The translations under genes were made by a program, and so were the position numbers. Below, piece by piece: positions 36,957 to 50,459 of a stretch of 64,000 nucleotides of DNA. Source of the DNA: Sacculina carcini (Eukaryota; Arthropoda; Thecostraca; Sacculinidae). Below the pieces are notes generated by a model. That model saw nothing but the letters and a program-made list of their open reading frames with translations, searched no databases and was not told where the DNA came from. Each line of letters begins with the position of its first letter. Positions within the stretch are counted from its first letter, which is position 1. The stretch is taken from the NCBI GenBank assembly GCA_916048095.2, contig OU696591.1:3506568-3570567 (forward strand), given 5' to 3'.

Positions 36957-37397
36957 TTTTCTTTATTTTCTTTATTTTCTTTATTTTCTTTATTTTCTTT
37001 ATTTTCTTTATTTTCTCTATTTTCTCTATTTTCTCTATTTTCTCTATTTTCTTTATTTTCTTTATTTTCTTTATTTTCTTTATTTTCTTTATTTTCTTTA
37101 TTTTCTTTATTTTCTCTATTTTCTTTATTTTCTTTATTTTCTTTATTTTCTTTATTTTCTGTATTTTCTTTATTTTCTTTATTTTCTTTATTTTCTCTAT
37201 TTTCTCTATTTTCTTTATTTTATTTATTTTATTTATTTTCTTTATTTTATTTATTTTATTTATTTTATTTATTTTCTTCATTTTATTTATTTCATTTATT
37301 TTCTTTATTTTCTTTATTTTCTTTATTTTCTTTATTTTCTTTATTTTCTTTATTTTCTTTATTTTCTTTATTTTATTTATTTTATTTATTTTATTTA
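36957..37397. repeat. 9-bp-repeat tract m22 (49 repeats)
   Basis: Four consecutive TTTTCTCTA (near 37011-37046), TTTTCTGTA, the TTTTCTTCA / TTTCATTTA marker, three final TTTTATTTA. Confidence 0.95.
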
Positions 37398-38316
37398 ATT
37401 CATCCAATTTATTTCGATTATTTGTGTGTAGAGTTTAGTGTTGAGTGAAGAAAGTTATTACCTGGCTGGGATTCGAACCGAGGTCCTCGGGGTTCGAGCA
37501 GAGTCTTACGCGGTTCGGCCATTGTAGATGTTCAAGAGAGATGGTTTATATGTGGTATATATAGTGCGCAAGCACGAGTGTACAATTAATATATAGAATT
37601 GTGAGATAATTGTGGCGCACATGATACAATTGTGGCGCACGTATTAGATATATTAATGTTTATTATATTTGGTTATGCTAACTAAATTAATTTAGAGTTG
37701 TGAGACAAATGCACATGATACAATTGTGGCGCGCGTATTTGGTATATTAATGTTTATTATATTATGTTATGCTAATTAAATAAATTTAGAGAATTGTGAA
37801 ACACTTGTGACGCACATGATACAATTGTGGCGCGCGTATTAGGTATATTAATGTTTTTTAAATTAGTTTGAGAATTAAATTAATTCATAGAATTGTGAGA
37901 CACTTGTGGCGCACATGATACAATTGTGGCGCACGTATTTCGTATATTAATGTTTATTATATTAGGTTATGATAATTAGTTGTGTTAAGACAAGTTGATT
38001 AAAAAATATAATGAAATTAAATTGAAAAATATTTATCAAGTGTGTTTAAACGGGTGAATAGACGGTGGATGGTAGAAGATGTCTATAACAATGATTTGTT
38101 CAAACTGCGCATGCGCAGACGTCAGCGCGGTATCACGTACGCGGTGCGTGATTGTGCACCATCCAAGGTTACCTTGAGATGGCGCCAGACTGGCGGGGAA
38201 TGTGTTTGATGTACTGCGCATGCGCAGACGTCAGCGCGGTATCATGGTGTGTGCATTGCATCAGCCAAGGTGACCTTGAATGCAGTGCTGAGTCAGCACT
38301 GCTGACGTCATCTATA
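37398..38316 (+). repeat. Core 23 (B1)
   Basis: Private change gagataAttgtggcg near 37609. Last core with gattaaaaaa. Confidence 0.95.
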
Positions 38317-38658
38317 TTTTCTTTATTTTCTTTATTTTCTTTATTTTCTTTATTTTCTTTATTTTCTTTATTTTCTTTATTTTCTTTATTTTCTTTATTT
38401 TCTTTATTTTCTTTATTTTCTTTATTTTCTCTATTTTCTCTATTTTCTTTATTTTATTTATTTTCTTTATTTTCTTTATTTTATTTATTTTCTTTATTTT
38501 CTTTATTTTCTTTATATTCTTTATATTCTTTATTTTATTTATTTTCTTTATTTTCTTTATTTTCTTTATTTTCTTTATTTTCTTTATTTTCTTTATTTTC
38601 TTTATTTTCTTTATTTTATTTATTTTATTTATTTTCTTTATTTTATTTATTTTATTTA
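38317..38658. repeat. 9-bp-repeat tract m23 (38 repeats)
   Basis: TTTTCTTTA, two TTTTCTCTA, isolated TTTTATTTA, two TATTCTTTA (near 38515-38530), then TTTTCTTTA and TTTTATTTA. Confidence 0.95.
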
Positions 38659-39577
38659 ATTCATCCAATTTATTTCGATTATTTGTGTGTAGAGTTTAGT
38701 GTTGAGTGAAGAAAGTTATTACCTGGCTGGGATTCGAACCGAGGTCCTCGGGGTTCGAGCAGAGTCTTACGCGGTTCGGCCATTGTAGATGTTCAAGAGA
38801 GATGGTTTATATGTGGTATATATAGTGCGCAAGCACGAGTGTACAATTAATATATATAATTGTGAGATACTTGTGGCGCACATGATACAATTGTGGCGCA
38901 CGTATTAGATATATTAATGTTTATTATATTTGGTTATGGTAACTAAATTAATTTAGAGTTGTGAGACAAATGCACATGATACAATTGTGGCGCGCGTATT
39001 TGGTATATTAATGTTTATTATATTATGTTATGCTAATTAAATAAATTTAGAGAATTGTGAAACACTTGTGACGCACATGATACAATTGTGGCGCGCGTAT
39101 TAGGTATATTAATGTTTTTTAAATTAGTTTGAGAATTAAATTAATTCATAGAATTGTGAGACACTTGTGGCGCACATGATACAATTGTGGCGCACGTATT
39201 TCGTATATTAATGTTTATTATATTAGGTTATGATAATTAGTTGTGTTAAAACAAGTTGATTTAAAAATATAATGAAATTAATTTGAAAAATATTTATCAA
39301 GTGTGTTTAAACGGGTGAATAGACGGTGGATGGTAGAAGATGTCTATAACAATGATTTGTTCAAACTGCGCATGCGCAGACGTCAGCGCGGTATCACGTA
39401 CGCGGTGCGTGATTGTGCACCATCCAAGGTTACCTTGAGATGGCGCCAGACTGGCGGGGAATGTGTTTGATGTACTGCGCATGCGCAGACGTCAGCGCGG
39501 TATCATGGTGTGTGCATTGCATCAGCCAAGGTGACCTTGAATGCAGTGCTGAGTCAGCACTGCTGACGTCATCTATA
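38659..39577 (+). repeat. Core 24 (mosaic: B left and middle, A right)
   Basis: B-type bases up to aaattag, then A-type ttaaaac and aatttga. Also atatataTaattg and ttatgGtaac near 38857 and 38938, shared with cores 26 and 28. Confidence 0.95.
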
Positions 39578-40090
39578 TTTTCTTTATTTTCTTTATTTTC
39601 TTTATTTTCTTTATTTTCTTTATTTTCTTTATTTTCTTTATTTTCTTTATTTTCTTTATTTTCTTTATTTTCTTTATTTTCTTTATTTTCTCTATTTTCT
39701 TTATTTTCTTTATTTTCTTTATTTTCTTTATTTTCTTTATTTTCTTTATTTTCTTTATTTTCTTTATTTTCTCTATTTTCTTTATTTTCTTTATTTTCTT
39801 TATTTTCTTTATTTTCTTTATTTTCTTTATTTTCTTTATTTTCTTTATTTTCTTTATTTTCTTTATTTTCTTTATTTTCTCTATTTTCTCTATTTTCTTT
39901 ATTTTCTTTATTTTATTTATTTTATTTATTTTCTTTATTTTCTTTATTTTCTTTATATTCTTTATTTTATTTATTTTCTTTATTTTATTTATTTTCTACA
40001 TTTTATTTATTTTATTTATTTTATTTATTTTCTTTATTTTCTTTATTTTCTTTATTTTATTTATTTTCTTTATTTTATTTATTTTATTTA
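39578..40090. repeat. 9-bp-repeat tract m24 (57 repeats)
   Basis: TTTTCTTTA with TTTTCTCTA, then TATTCTTTA and TTTTCTACA marker (near 39955-39998), as in m16, m19 and m21. Confidence 0.95.
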
Positions 40091-41009
40091 ATTCATCCAA
40101 TTTATTTCGATTATTTGTGTGTAGAGTTTAGTGTTGAGTGAAGAAAGTTATTACCTGGCTGGGATTCGAACCGAGGTCCTCGGGGTTCGAGCAGAGTCTT
40201 ACGCGGTTCGGCCATTGTAGATGTTCAAGAGAGATGGTTTATATGTGGTATATATAGTGCGCAAGCACGAGTGTACAATTAATATATAGAATTGTGAGAT
40301 ACTTGTGGCGCACATGATACAATTGTGGCGCCCGTATTAGATATATTAATGTTTATTATATTTGGTTATGCTAACTAAATTAATTTAGAGTTGTGAGACA
40401 AATGCACATGATACAATTGTGGCGCGCGTATTTGGTATATTAATGTTTATTATATTATGTTATGCTAATTAAATAAATTTAGAGAATTGTGAAACACTTG
40501 TGACGCACATGATACAATTGTGGCGCGCGTATTAGGTATATTAATGTTTTTTAAATTAGTTTGAGAATTAAATTAATTCATAGAATTGTGAGACACTTGT
40601 GGCGCACATGATACAATTGTGGCGCACGTATTTCGTATATTAATGTTTATTATATTAGGTTATGATAATTAGTTGTGTTAAGACAAGTTGATTTAAAAAT
40701 ATAATGAAATTAAATTGAAAAATATTCATCAAGTGTGTTTAAACGGGTGAATAGACGGTGGATGGTAGAAGATGTCTATAACAATGATTTGTTCAAACTG
40801 CGCATGCGCAGACGTCAGCGCGGTATCACGTACGCGGTGCGTGATTGTGCACCATCCAAGGTTACCTTGAGATGGCGCCAGACTGGCGGGGAATGTGTTT
40901 GATGTACTGCGCATGCGCAGACGTCAGCGCGGTATCATGGTGTGTGCATTGCATCAGCCAAGGTGACCTTGAATGCAGTGCTGAGTCAGCACTGCTGACG
41001 TCATCTATA
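40091..41009 (+). repeat. Core 25 (B2)
   Basis: B bases with gatttaaaaa. Private changes ggcgcCcgtattag (near 40332) and atattCatcaag (near 40728). Confidence 0.95.
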
Positions 41010-41567
41010 TTTTCTTTATTTTCTTTATTTTCTTTATTTTCTTTATTTTCTTTATTTTCTTTATTTTCTTTATTTTCTTTATTTTCTTTATTTTCTTTAT
41101 TTTCTTTATTTTCTTTATTTTCTTTATTTTCTCTATTTTCTCTATTTTCTTTATTTTCTTTATTTTCTTTATTTTCTTTATTTTCTTTATTTTCTTTATT
41201 TTCTTTTTTTTCTTTATTTTCTTTATTTTCTTTATTTTCTTTATTTTCTTTATTTTCTTTATTTTCTTTATTTTCTTTATTTTCTTTATTTTCTCTATTT
41301 TCTCTATTTTCTCTATTTTCTTTATTTTCTTTATTTTCTTTATTTTCTTTATTTTATTTATTTTCTTTATTTTCTTTATTTTCTTTATTTTCTTTATGTT
41401 CTATATTTTATTTATTTTCTTTATTTTATTTATTTTCTTCATTTTATTTATTTTATTTATTTTATTTATTTTATTTATTTTCTTTATTTTCTTTATTTTC
41501 TTTATTTTCTTTATTTTCTTTATTTTCTTTATTTTCTTTATTTTCTTTATTTTATTTATTTTATTTA
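41010..41567. repeat. 9-bp-repeat tract m25 (62 repeats)
   Basis: TTTTCTTTA with TTTTCTCTA runs, one TTTTCTTTT, a disturbed pair near 41395-41407 (TGTTCTATA), TTTTCTTCA, and TTTTATTTA. Confidence 0.95.
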
Positions 41568-42585
41568 ATTCATCCAATTTATTTCGATTATTTGTGTGTA
41601 GAGTTTAGTGTTGAGTGAAGAAAGTTATTACCTGGCTGGGATTCGAACCGAGGTCCTCGGGGTTCGAGCAGAGTCTTACGCGGTTCGGCCATTGTAGATG
41701 TTCAAGAGAGATGGTTTATATGTGGTATATATAGTGCGCAAGCACGAGTGTACAATTAATATATATAATTGTGAGATACTTGTGGCGCACATGATACAAT
41801 TGTGGCGCACGTATTAGATATATTAATGTTTATTATATTTGGTTATGGTAACTAAATTAATTTAGAGTTGTGAGACAAATGCACATGATACAATTGTGGC
41901 GCGCGTATTTGGTATATTAATGTTTATTATATTATGTTATGCTAATTAAATAAATTTAGAGAATTGTGAAACACTTGTGACGCACATGATACAATTGTGG
42001 CGCGCGTATTAGGTATATTAATGTTTTTTAAATTAGTTTGAGAATTAAATTAATTCATAGAATTGTGAGACACTTGTGGCGCACATGATACAATTGTGGC
42101 GCGCGTATTAGGTATATTAATGTTTTTTAAATTAGTTTGAGAATTAAATTAATTCATAGAATTGTGAGACACTTGTGGCGCACATGATACAATTGTGGCG
42201 CACGTATTTCGTATATTAATGTTTATTATATTAGGTTATGATAATTAGTTGTGTTAAGACAAGTTGATTTAAAAATATAATGAAATTAAATTGAAAAATA
42301 TTTATCAAGTGTGTTTAAACGGGTGAATAGACGGTGTATGGTAGAAGATGTCTATAACAATGATTTGTTCAAACTGCGCATGCGCAGACGTCAGCGCGGT
42401 ATCACGTACGCGGTGCGTGATTGTGCACCATCCAAGGTTACCTTGAGATGGCGCCAGACTGGCGGGGAATGTGTTTGATGTACTGCGCATGCGCAGACGT
42501 CAGCGCGGTATCATGGTGTGTGCATTGCATCAGCCAAGGTGACCTTGAATGCAGTGCTGAGTCAGCACTGCTGACGTCATCTATA
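41568..42585 (+). repeat. Core 26 (B2) with an extra 99-bp subrepeat
   Basis: 1,018 bp. The stretch from cgcgcgtattagg (42001) recurs 99 bp later (42100), giving five subrepeats instead of four. 99 bp is exactly the spacing of subrepeats 3 and 4. Also atatataTaattg, ttatgGtaac and cggtgTatgg. Confidence 0.95.
42001..42198 (+). repeat. 99-bp tandem duplication inside core 26
   Basis: Two adjacent, apparently identical 99-bp segments (42001-42099 and 42100-42198 approximately). Best explained by unequal exchange between subrepeats 3 and 4. Confidence 0.9.
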
Positions 42586-43231
42586 TTTTCTTCATTTTCT
42601 TTATTTTCTTTATTTTCTTTATTTTCTTTATTTTCTTTATTTTCTTTATTTTCTTTATTTTCTTTATTTTCTTTATTTTCTTTATTTTCTTTATTTTCTT
42701 TTTTTTCTTTATTTTCTTTATTTTCTTTATTTTCTTTATTTTCTTTATTTTCTTTATTTTCTTTATTTTCTTTATTTTCTTTATTTTCTTTATTTTCTTT
42801 ATTTTCTCTATTTTCTTTATTTTCTTTATTTTCTTTATTTTCTTTATTTTCTTTATTTTCTTTATTTTCTTTATTTTCTTTATTTTATTTATTTTATTTA
42901 TTTTCTTTATTTTCTTTATTTTCTTTATATTCTTTATTTTATTTATTTTCTTTATTTTATTTATTTTCTTCATTTTTTTTATTTTTTTTTTTATTTTTTT
43001 TCTTTATATTCTTTATTTTATTTATTTTCTTTATTTTATTTATTTTCTTCATTTTATTTATTTTATTTATTTTATTTATTTTCTTTATTTTCTTTATTTT
43101 CTTTATTTTCTTTATTTTCTTTATTTTCTTTATTTTATTTATTTTCTTCATTTTATTTATTTTATTTATTTTCTTTATTTTCATTATTTTCTTTATTTTC
43201 TTTATTTTCTTTATTTTCTTTATTTTATTTA
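42586..43231. repeat. 9-bp-repeat tract m26 (646 bp, phase-broken)
   Basis: TTTTCTTTA, then TATTCTTTA/TTTTCTTCA marker, a disordered T-rich patch at about 42970-43005, and the marker repeated. The patch makes the length 7 more than a multiple of 9. Also contains TTTTCATTA near 43180. Confidence 0.9.
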
Positions 43232-43415
43232 ATTCATCCAATTTATTTCGATTATTTGTGTGTAGAGTTTAGTGTTGAGTGAAGAAAGTTATTACCTGGC
43301 TGGGATTCGAACCGAGGTCCTCGGGGTTCGAGCAGAGTCTTACGCGGTCCGGCCATTGTAGATGTTCAAGAGAGATGGTTTATATGTGGTATATATAGTG
43401 CGCAAGCACGAGTGT
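43232..43415 (+). repeat. Truncated core 26b (first 184 bp only)
   Basis: Keeps the body and tRNA-like head, then breaks at gcacgagtgt and joins TA + TTTTCTTTA. Relative to a full core, 733 bp are missing: all subrepeats and the palindromic block. The A-box-like motif has cggCccggcc in place of cggTtcggcc. Confidence 0.95.
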
Positions 43416-44326
43416 TATTTTCTTTATTTTCTTTATTTTCTTTATTTTCTTTATTTTATTTATTTTATTTATTTTATTTATTTTATTTATTTTATTTATT
43501 TTCTTTATTTTCTTTATTTTCTTTATTTTCTTTATTTTCTTTATTTTCTTTATTTTCTTTATTTTCTTTATTTTCTTTATTTTCTTTATTTTCTTTATTT
43601 TCTTTATTTTCTTTATTTTCTTTATTTTATTTATTTTATTTATTTTATTTATTTTATTTATTTTATTTATTTTATTTATTTTATTTATTTTATTTATTTT
43701 ATTTATTTTATTTATTTTATTTATTTTATTTATTTTCTTTATTTTCCTTATTTTCTTTATTTTCTTTATTTTCTTTATTTTCTTTATTTTCTTTATTTTC
43801 TTTATTTTCTTTATTTTCTTTATTTTCTTTATTTTCTTTATTTTCTTTATTTTCTTTATTTTCTTTATTTTCTTTATTTTCTTTATTTTCTTTATTTTCT
43901 TTATTTTCTTTATTTTCTTTATTTTCTTTATTTTCTTTATTTTCTTTATTTTCTTTATTTTCTTTATTTTCTTTATTTTCTTTATTTTCTTTATTTTCTT
44001 TATTTTCTTTATTTTATTTATTATATTTATTTTATTTATTTTATTTATTTTCTTTATTTTCTTTATTTTCTTTATTTTCCTTATTTTCTTTATTTTCTTT
44101 ATTTTCTTTATTTTCTTTATTTTCTTTGTTTTCTTTATTTTCTTTATTTTCTTTATTTTCTTTATTTTCTTTATTTTCTTTATTTTATTTATTTTCTTCA
44201 TTTTATTTATTTTATTTATTTTCTTTATTTTCTTTATTTTCTTTATTTTCTTTATTTTCTTTATTTTCTTTATTTTCTTTATTTTCTTTATTTTCTTTAT
44301 TTTCTTTATTTTATTTATTTTATTTA
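43416..44326. repeat. 9-bp-repeat tract m26b (TA + 101 repeats)
   Basis: TTTTCTTTA with TTTTATTTA blocks (near 43454-43500 and 43625-43733), two TTTTCCTTA, one TTTTCTTTG, TTTTCTTCA near 44195. Confidence 0.95.
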
Positions 44327-45245
44327 ATTCATCCAATTTATTTCGATTATTTGTGTGTAGAGTTTAGTGTTGAGTGAAGAAAGTTATTACCTGGCTGGGA
44401 TTCGAACCGAGGTCCTCGGGGTTCGAGCAGAGTCTTACGCGGTTCGGCCATTGTAGATGTTCAAGAGAGATGGTTTATATGTGGTATATATAGTGCGCAA
44501 GCACGAGTGTACAATTAATATATAGAATTGTGAGATACTTGTGGCGCACATGATACAATTGTGGCGCACGTATTAGATATATTAATGTTTATTATATTTG
44601 GTTATGCTAACTAAATTAATTTAGAGTTGTGAGACAAATGCACATGATACAATTGTGGCGCGCGTATTTGGTATATTAATGTTTATTATATTATGTTATG
44701 CTAATTAAATAAATTTAGAGAATTGTGAAACACTTGTGACGCACCTGATACAATTGTGGCGCGCGTATTAGGTATATTAATGTTTTTTAAACTAGTTTGA
44801 GAATTAAATTAATTCATAGAATTGTGAGACACTTGTGGCGCACATGATACAATTGTGGCGCACGTATTTCGTATATTAATGTTTATTATATTAGGTTATG
44901 ATAATTAGTTGTGTTAAAACAAGTTGATTTAAAAATATAATGAAATTAATTTGAAAAATATTTATCAAGTGTGTTTAAACGGGTGAATAGACGGTGGTTG
45001 GTAGAAGATGTCTATAACAATGATTTGTTCAAACTGCGCATGCGCAGACGTCAGCGCGGTATCACGTACGAGGTGCGTGATTGTGCACCATCCAAGGTTA
45101 CCTTGAGATGGCGCCAGACTGGCGGGGAATGTGTTTGATGTACTGCGCATGCGCAGACGTCAGCGCGGTATCATGGTGTGTGCATTGCATCAGCCAAGGT
45201 GACCTTGAATGCAGTGCTGAGTCAGCACTGCTGACGTCATCTATA
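44327..45245 (+). repeat. Core 27 (mosaic)
   Basis: B bases on the left, A bases (aaactag, ttaaaac, aatttga) on the right. Private gacgcacCtgatac. Shares cggtggTtgg and tacgAggtgcg with cores 32 and 33. Confidence 0.95.
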
Positions 45246-46181
45246 TTTTCTTTATTTTCTTTATTTTCTTTATTTTCTTTATTTTCTTTATTTTCTTTAT
45301 TTTCTTTATTTTCTTTATTTTCTTTATTTTCTTTATTTTCTTTATTTTCTTTATTTTCTTTATTTTCTTTATTTTCTTTATTTTCTTTATTTTCTTTATT
45401 TTCTTTATTTTCTTTATTTTCTTTATTTTCTTTATTTTCTTTATTTTCTTTATTTTCTTTATTTTCTTTATTTTCTTTATTTTCTTTATTTTCTTTATTT
45501 TCTTTATTTTCTTTATTTTCTTTATTTTCTTTATTTTCTCTATTTTCTTTATTTTCTTTATTTTCTTTATTTTATTTATTTTCTTTATTTTCTTTATTTT
45601 ATTTATTTTCTTTATTTTATTTATTTTCTTCATTTTATTTATTTTATTTATTTTATTTATTTTCTTTATATTCTTTATTTTATTTATTTTCTTTATTTTA
45701 TTTATTTTCTTCATTTTATTTATTTTATTTATTTTATTTATTTTATTTATTTTCTTTATTTTCTTTATTTTCTTTATTTTCTTTATTTTCTTTATTTTCT
45801 TTATTTTCTTTATTTTCTTTATTTTCTTTATTTTCTTTATTTTATTTATTTTATTTATTTTCTTTATTTTCTTTATTTTCTTTATTTTCTTTATTTTCTT
45901 TATTTTCTTTATTTTCTTTATTTTCTTTATTTTCTCTATTTTCTCTATTTTCTTTATTTTCTTTATTTTCTTTATTTTCTTTATTTTATTTATTTTCTTT
46001 ATTTTATTTATTTTCTTTATTTTCTTTATATTCTTTATTTTATTTATTTTCTTTATTTTATTTATTTTCTTCATTTTATTTATTTTATTTATTTTATTTA
46101 TTTTATTTATTTTCTTTATTTTCTTTATTTTCTTTATTTTCTTTATTTTCTTTATTTTCTTTATTTTATTTATTTTATTTA
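45246..46181. repeat. 9-bp-repeat tract m27 (104 repeats)
   Basis: A TTTTCTTTA tract in which a cassette (TATTCTTTA, TTTTATTTA/TTTTCTTTA alternation, TTTTCTTCA, several TTTTATTTA) occurs near 45600-45690, 45665-45755 and 46025-46110, a duplication within the tract. Confidence 0.95.
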
Positions 46182-47100
46182 ATTCATCCAATTTATTTCG
46201 ATTATATGTGTGTAGAGTTTAGTGTTGAGTGAAGAAAGTTATTACCTGGCTGGGATTCGAACCGAGGTCCTCGGGGTTCGAGCAGAGTCTTACGCGGTTC
46301 GGCCATTGTAGATGTTCAAGAGAGATGGTTTATATGTGGTATATATAGTGCGCAAGCACGAGTGTACAATTAATATATATAATTGTGAGATACTTGTGGC
46401 GCACATGATACAATTGTGGCGCACGTATTAGATATATTAATGTTTATTATATTTGGTTATGGTAACTAAATTAATTTAGAGTTGTGAGACAAATGCACAT
46501 GATACAATTGTGGCGCGCGTATTTGGTATATTAATGTTTATTATATTATGTTATGCTAATTAAATAAATTTAGAGAATTGTGAAACACTTGTGACGCACA
46601 TGATACAATTGTGGCGCGCGTATTAGGTATATTAATGTTTTTTAAATTAGTTTGAGAATAAAATTAATTCATAGAATTGTGAGACACTTGTGGCGCACAT
46701 GATACAATTGTGGCGCACGTATTTCGTATATTAATGTTTATTATATTAGGTTATGATAATTAGTTGTGTTAAAACAAGTTGATTTAAAAATATAATGAAA
46801 TTAATTTGAAAAATATTTATCAAGTGTGTTTAAACGGGTGAATAGACGGTGGATGGTAGAAGATGTCTATAACAATGATTTGTTCAAACTGCGCATGCGC
46901 AGACGTCAGCGCGGTATCACGTACGCGGTGCGTGATTGTGCACCATCCAAGGTTACCTTGAGATGGCGCCAGACTGGCGGGGAATGTGTTTGATGTACTG
47001 CGCATGCGCAGACGTCAGCGCGGTATCATGGTGTGTGCATTGCATCAGCCAAGGTGACCTTGAATGCAGTGCTGAGTCAGCACTGCTGACGTCATCTATA
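46182..47100 (+). repeat. Core 28 (mosaic)
   Basis: atatataTaattg, ttatgGtaac, gagaatAaaatt and A-type right end. Private gattatAtgtgtg near 46206. Confidence 0.95.
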
Positions 47101-47442
47101 TTTTCTTTATTTTCTTTATTTTCTTTATTTTCTTTATTTTCTTTATTTTCTTTATTTTCTTTATTTTCTATATTTTCTTTATTTTCTTTATTTTCTTTAT
47201 TTTCTTTATTTTCTTTATTTTCTTTATTTTCTTTATTTTCTCTATTTTCTTTATTTTCTTTATTTTCTTTATTTTATTTATTTTCTTTATTTTCTTTATT
47301 TTATTTATTTTCTTTATTTTATTTATTTTATTTATTTTCTTTATTTTATTTATTTTCTTCATTTTATTTATTTCATTTATTTTCTTTATTTTCTTTATTT
47401 TCTTTATTTTCTTTATTTTATTTATTTTATTTATTTTATTTA
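47101..47442. repeat. 9-bp-repeat tract m28 (38 repeats)
   Basis: TTTTCTTTA, TTTTCTATA (near 47164), TTTTCTCTA, TTTTATTTA islands, TTTTCTTCA / TTTCATTTA marker, three TTTTATTTA. Confidence 0.95.
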
Positions 47443-48361
47443 ATTCATCCAATTTATTTCGATTATTTGTGTGTAGAGTTTAGTGTTGAGTGAAGAAAGT
47501 TATTACCTGGCTGGGATTCGAACCGAGGTCCTCGGGGTTCGAGCAGAGTCTTACGCGGTTCGGCCATTGTAGATGTTCAAGAGAGATGGTTTATATGTGG
47601 TATATATAGTGCGCAAGCACGAGTGTACAATTAATATATAGAATTGTGAGATACTTGTGGCGCACATGATACAATTGTGGCGCACGTATTAGATATATTA
47701 ATGTTTATTATATTTGGTTATGCTAACTAAATTAATTTAGAGTTGTGAGACAAATGCACATGATACAATTGTGGCGCGCGTATTTGGTATATTAATGTTT
47801 ATTATATTATGTTATGCTAATTAAATAAATTTAGAGAATTGTGAAACACTTGTGACGCACATGATACAATTGTGGCGCGCGTATTAGGTATATTAATGTT
47901 TTTTAAATTAGTTTGAGAATTAAATTAATTCATAGAATTGTGAGACACTTGTGGCGCACATGATACAATTGTGGCGCACGTATTTCGTATATTAATGTTT
48001 ATTATATTAGGTTATGATAATTAGTTGTGTTAAGACAAGTTGATTTAAAAATATAATGAAATTAAATTGAAAAATATTTATCAAGTGTGTTTAAACGGGT
48101 GAATAGACGGTGGATGGTAGAAGATGTCTATAACAATGATTTGTTCAAACTGCGCATGCGCAGACGTCAGCGCGGTATCACGTACGCGGTGCGTGATTGT
48201 GCACCATCCAAGGTTACCTTGAGATGGCGCCAGACTGGCGGGGAATGTGTTTGATGTACTGCGCATGCGCAGACGTCAGCGCGGTATCATGGTGTGTGCA
48301 TTGCATCAGCCAAGGTGACCTTGAATGCAGTGCTGAGTCAGCACTGCTGACGTCATCTATA
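47443..48361 (+). repeat. Core 29 (B2)
   Basis: B2 consensus: ttaagac, gatttaaaaa, aaattga. No private change noted. Confidence 0.95.
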
Positions 48362-49324
48362 TTTTCTTTATTTTCTTTATTTTCTTTATTTTCTTTATTT
48401 TCTTTATTTTCTTTATTTTCTTTATTTTCTTTATTTTCTTTATTTTCTTTATTTTCTTTATTTTCTTTATTTTCTTTATTTTCTTTATTTTCTTTATTTT
48501 CTCTATTTTCTTTATTTTCTTTATTTTCTTTATTTTCTTTATTTTCTTTATTTTCTTTATTTTCTTTATTTTCTTTATTTTCTTTATTTTCTTTATTTTA
48601 TTTATTTTATTTATTTTATTTATTTTATTTATTTTCTTTATTTTCTTTATTTTCTTTATTTTCTTTATATTCTTTATTTAATTTATTTTCTTTATTTTCT
48701 TTATTTTATTTATTTTCTTCATTTTATTTATTTTATTTATTTTCTTTATATTCTTTATATTCTTTATTTTATTTATTTTATTTATTTTATTTATTTTCTT
48801 CATTTTATTTATTTTATTTATTTTATTTATTTTATTTATTTTATTTATTTTCTTTATTTTCTTTATTTTCTTTATTTCATTTATTTTCTTTATTTTCTTT
48901 ATTTTCTTTATTTTCTTTATTTTCTTTATTTTCTTTATTTTCTTTATTTTCTTTATTTTCTTTATTTTCTTTATTTTCTTTATTTTCTTTATTTTCTTTA
49001 TTTTCTTTATTTTCTTTATTTTCTCTATTTTCTCTATTTTCTTTATTTTCTTTATTTTCTTTATTTTCTTTATTTTCTTTATTTTCTTTATTTTCTTTAT
49101 TTTCTTTATTTTCTTTATTTTCTTTATTTTCTTTATTTTCTTTATTTTCTTTATTTTCTTTATTTTCTTTATTTTCTTTATTTTCTTTATTTTCTTTATT
49201 TTCTTTATTTTCTTTATTTTCTCTATTTTCTTTATTTTCTTTATTTTATTTATTTTCTTTATTTTCTTTATTTTCTTTATTTTCTTTATTTTCTTTATTT
49301 TCTTTATTTTATTTATTTTATTTA
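48362..49324. repeat. 9-bp-repeat tract m29 (107 repeats)
   Basis: TTTTCTTTA with two internal marker cassettes (TATTCTTTA and TTTTCTTCA near 48665-48730 and 48745-48810), one TTTCATTTA near 48876, and a long TTTTCTTTA run. Confidence 0.95.
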
Positions 49325-50243
49325 ATTCATCCAATTTATTTCGATTATTTGTGTGTAGAGTTTAGTGTTGAGTGAAGAAAGTTATTACCTGGCTGGGATT
49401 CGAACCGAGGTCCTCGGGGTGCGAGCAGAGTCTTACGCGGTTCGGCCATTGTAGATGTTCAAGAGAGATGGTTTATATGTGGTATATATAGTGCGCAAGC
49501 ACGAGTGTACAATTAATATATAGAATTGTGAGATACTTGTGGCGCACATGATACAATTGTGGCGCACGTATTAGATATATTAATGTTTATTATATTTGGT
49601 TATGCTAACTAAATTAATTTAGAGTTGTGAGACAAATGCACATGATACAATTGTGGCGCGCGTATTTGGTATATTAATGTTTATTATATTATGTTATGCT
49701 AATTAAATAAATTTAGAGAATTGTGAAACACTTGTGACGCACATGATACAATTGTGGCGCGCGTATTAGGTATATTAATGTTTTTTAAATTAGTTTGAGA
49801 ATTAAATTAATTCATAGAATTGTGAGACACTTGTGGCGCACATGATACAATTGTGGCGCACGTATTTCGTATATTAATGTTTATTATATTAGGTTATGAT
49901 AATTAGTTGTGTTAAGACAAGTTGATTTAAAAATATAATGAAATTAAATTGAAAAATATTTATCAAGTGTGTTTAAACGGGTGAATAGACGGTGGATGGT
50001 AGAAGATGTCTATAACAATGATTTGTTCAAACTGCGCATGCGCAGACGTCAGCGCGGTATCACGTACGCGGTGCGTGATTGTGCACCATCCAAGGTTACC
50101 TTGAGATGGCGCCAGACTGGCGGGGAATGTGTTTGATGTACTGCGCATGCGCAGACGTCAGCGCGGTATCATGGTGTGTGCATTGCATCAGCCAAGGTGA
50201 CCTTGAATGCAGTGCTGAGTCAGCACTGCTGACGTCATCTATA
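49325..50243 (+). repeat. Core 30 (B2)
   Basis: Private change cggggtGcgagcag near 49421, in the tRNA-like segment. Confidence 0.95.
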
Positions 50244-50459
50244 TTTTCTTTATTTTCTTTATTTTCTTTATTTTCTTTATTTTCTTTATTTTCTTTATTT
50301 TCTTTATTTTCTTTATTTTCTTTATTTTCTTTATTTTCTTTATTTTCTTTATTTTCTTTATTTCATTTATTTTCTTTATTTTCTTTATTTTCTTTATTTT
50401 CTTTATTTTCTTTATTTTCTTTATTTTCTTTATTTTCTTTATTTTATTTATTTTATTTA
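50244..50459. repeat. 9-bp-repeat tract m30 (shortest, 24 repeats)
   Basis: TTTTCTTTA with one TTTCATTTA near 50361 and two final TTTTATTTA. Confidence 0.95.
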
